Positions 54,629 through 56,532 of a DNA stretch of 56,532 nucleotides are shown here, one piece after another. Source of the DNA: Euprymna scolopes (Eukaryota > Mollusca > Cephalopoda > Sepiida > Sepiolidae). The translations under genes and the position numbers were made by a program. Below the pieces are notes generated by a model. The model was not told the origin of the DNA. It made no database searches and saw nothing but the letters and a program-made list of their open reading frames with translations. Each line of letters begins with the position of its first letter. Within the stretch, counting starts at the first letter, position 1. The stretch covers positions 69,003,320 through 69,059,851 of the forward strand of contig CM044503.1 of NCBI GenBank assembly GCA_024364805.1. Reading direction: 5' to 3'.

Positions 54629-55010
54629 GTGCACAGCTTAATGTTAGTGTGAGAACTTACACAATTATTTGTGCGGGACTGAAGATATGGAGGATTTGCG
54701 CAAAATTTGTCCCAAGGGTACTCGGAGAAGATTAGACTGATGGGCACCAAGATAGTTCCTCACCCTCCTTATAGCCCCTGAGCCTTTTGGTCATTCCTGA
54801 AGCTCAAGGAAAACCGTAGAGGCTTTCATGAGACAATTGAGAGAAAGAAGTGAGGAGAGTCATTGCCACATTCACACAAGAGGATTTCCATGAGGCTTTC
54901 CAGAAATTGTTGGAATGGTACAAGTGCATTGCAGCCAGAGGAGATTACTTCAAAAGGGGCTAAATTTTCATGTGTGTGCTATCAAAAAAAGTGCTCATAT
55001 GAAAAAAAAA
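54629..55010 (+). mobile_element. mariner remnant with large internal deletion, inside a LINE tail
   Basis: The frame continues from the LINE tail into LNVSVRTYTIICAGLKI and RICAKFVPRVLGE, the linker after the DNA-binding domain of mariner transposase (family form: VS.GTVH.II..L.M.K+CA+.VPR.L). It then jumps to the C-terminus: TCCTCACCCTCCTTATAGCC (HPPYSP) near 54757, LKLKEN near 54800, and TFTQEDFHEAFQKLLEWYKC near 54870-54930 with GGDYF-like GDYFKRG and a stop. The catalytic region is lost. A different subfamily from the element at 20 kb. Confidence 0.75.
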
Positions 55011-55449
55011 ACGTATTTAAACTTATTTAAGGCACCTTACCTACAACAATATTTAGTGTAATTATGCATTTCATATTTTCTTCATATACAAACAAATTTA
55101 CATTCCCATCAGAATGTTCAATACAAAACTCTTTGTAACAAAGTCCACAATTTCCTTTCATCTCTACATACATTTCTATTCTTTTTTAAAAATAAATATG
55201 ACAAACGACTCAAGCCTCAGTTTTATTCATTGTAGAATCTGCTATGACCAAATCCAGTAATGTAGGCTTTTATCTATAATTTTCTTTTATATTGTTGGAA
55301 TTAGTTTGTGTTTGGTTTGGCTGTGGATTTTAGTGTGTATAGTGTGATCAATCAATGCTCATCATTCAACTGCTTTTTTTGATCAATTCATGGTCTGTGA
55401 TACATTACAGACTGATTTTTTTCCTGTTAAACTGAATACAAGTTTGTGA
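55011..55449. other. AT-rich DNA, no gene seen
   Basis: Nothing recognised. Confidence 0.4.
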
Positions 55450-56065
55450 TTTTTTTTTTTACAAGGGAATCACCACTTATCAAGCTCCAGAGGTCACTCG
55501 AGGATAAGGTTAAAGAGCGTACAGTGGTGAGAAAGGCAATATCATACTGATCATTAGAAATGTAAATTTGGTAAATTTGGAATATTAAGTAGAACGGCTC
55601 ATCAAGAACTTGTTCACATTAGACTTGAAGACGGCCATATTGTAGTCAGCTGGAAAGCAGGTAAATGGAAGAGAGTTTCACAGGTGTGCAGTTCTAAGAA
55701 AGAAGCTTTGTTCATGGAATCTGTGTTTAGGGTTACGCACAGATAAAGAGTGGGGGAAATTATTGATAATTTTTTCAGCAAAACGAATGTTTCTCGTGAA
55801 TGTTTGGTGAGGGGTGATCATACATTGGAGCTCTGACGAGCATTTGCCATAAAAATAATGATAAAACAGAGACAGGCTTGCAACGTCTCTTCTGTGAGAA
55901 AGGGGTTCCAGGGAAGAGAAAGGGGCATGCCCTCATTAGGCTACGAAGTCTATTCTGAACTCTGTCAAGACAAGATAAGGTCTTCCTAGCAGCTCTTGCC
56001 CAGATATGACAGCAATATTCCATCCTTGGACGTATCTGGCTCTTATATATATGATTTTCTTGCAA
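55450..56065 (-). mobile_element. Rex1/CR1-like LINE 3' end with poly(A) (minus strand)
   Basis: Begins on the plus strand with a T-run (about 55450-55460, the LINE poly-A), then CACCACTTATCAAGCTCCAG (3' UTR, compare CTTGATAAGTGGTGGTCACT at 44113). It continues through AAGAAGCTTTGTTCATGGAAT to CATATCTGGGCA-type sequence (minus-strand SQIRPRMEYCCHIWARAARK, near 55990-56050). The coding part is broken by small indels. Confidence 0.88.
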
Positions 56066-56495
56066 ATATTTTGATTCTCCTATTCAGCAATTCTTAAATA
56101 ACGATAAAAATAATTTTTCATGCATTTATGTGAAAGACATACACTTTATATTTCCCATTCAATTTCAAAACTCTTTATAAAAGAATTCAAACATTCTCAT
56201 TCTCAACAAATTTGAAATGTTTACCGGGCACACTGGCTATATGTTATCACCGTCGATAACCTGCACGGGTGAGTCATTGCAGTTTAATTTCAGATCATTA
56301 CATAAATTCTGATCAAGAGTTTACCTCAGCTCAATTTTAGCCAGTAAATCTGTATAGAGTTACTATTTCAATTCTGTTAAGTTGCTTTTGGATGCACTCG
56401 TCACACAGCATAGGTCACATATCCAAGAAACAGGCAGCATAAATCACATGTCAAAGAAGTCAAGCAGCATAGGCCACATGTCAAATTGTAATAAA
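56066..56495. repeat. AT-rich DNA with a short tandem repeat
   Basis: At about 56406-56485 three imperfect units of about 30 bp (CAGCATAGGTCACATATCCA, CAGCATAAATCACATGTCAA, CAGCATAGGCCACATGTCAA) lie directly before the next LINE copy. No gene. Confidence 0.65.
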
Positions 56496-56532
56496 TATGG
56501 CTGACTGGGATAGCTTCCGTACATTCATATCT
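56496..56532 (+). mobile_element. start of another Rex1/CR1-like LINE copy, cut by the window end
   Basis: All 37 bases are identical to 41925-41961 in the LINE at 41.7 kb (TATGGCTGACTGGGATAGCT...). The copy is 5' truncated at this point and continues beyond the window. Confidence 0.85.

Overview
The window is eukaryotic, AT-rich, gene-poor DNA that is mostly transposon debris. The host looks like a lophotrochozoan, most likely a cephalopod-type mollusc. The reasons are: intronless arrays of C2H2 zinc fingers embedded in repeats, a tRNA-derived SINE family in many copies, Rex1/CR1-like, L1/Tx1-like and R2-type (RLE) LINEs, mariner and Helitron copies, and several long inverted repeats. This is inferred from family content read by eye; no search was run.

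Layout. 0-12 kb: old dispersed repeats, two SINE families, a decayed multi-copy gene of the HAFTGCDTTS/Cys-rich type (about 5.2-7.56 kb) and a LINE tail. 12.1-13.2 kb: an intact 12-finger C2H2 gene, flanked by finger remnants and followed at once by SINEs. 14.2-16.9 kb: an old minus-strand Ty3/gypsy fossil cut by a 28-bp minisatellite. 16.9-19.3 kb: two head-to-head SINE palindromes and a MITE with about 90-bp inverted ends. 20.0-20.9 kb: a mariner (TA target, matching ends). 21.6-25.7 kb: four head-to-tail Helitrons in an A-B-A-B order, then a fifth of another type. 26.6-28.9 kb and 30.4-33.5 kb: two foldback elements with arms of several hundred bp; the second encloses a 480-bp tandem repeat that looks LTR-like. 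33.5-37.2 kb: dispersed repeats, a second MITE and one short segment that looks like a real spliced host exon. 37.5-41.66 kb: a broken Ty3/gypsy fossil, abutted by a 5'-truncated Rex1/CR1-like LINE (41.67-44.15 kb), then a minus-strand L1/Tx1-like LINE. 46.3-47.06 kb: a fragment of a second unnamed multi-copy gene family. 48.7-51.1 kb: LINE tails in both orientations. 51.4-54.6 kb: a six-finger C2H2 gene inside a tandem array in which finger sequence and the C-terminal tail of an RLE-type LINE alternate. The window ends inside another copy of the 41.7-kb LINE.

Likely functional content is small: the two C2H2 genes (12105-13160 and 52181-52807), both probably nuclear DNA-binding proteins, and perhaps one exon of a larger gene (36231-36339). 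The most unusual structure is the zinc-finger/LINE-tail array at 51.4-54.6 kb, where the intact gene's start codon lies at the end of one LINE tail and its last residues are read out of another. Next are the alternating Helitron concatemer with tRNA-like B boxes, and three SINE families sharing one 3' domain.
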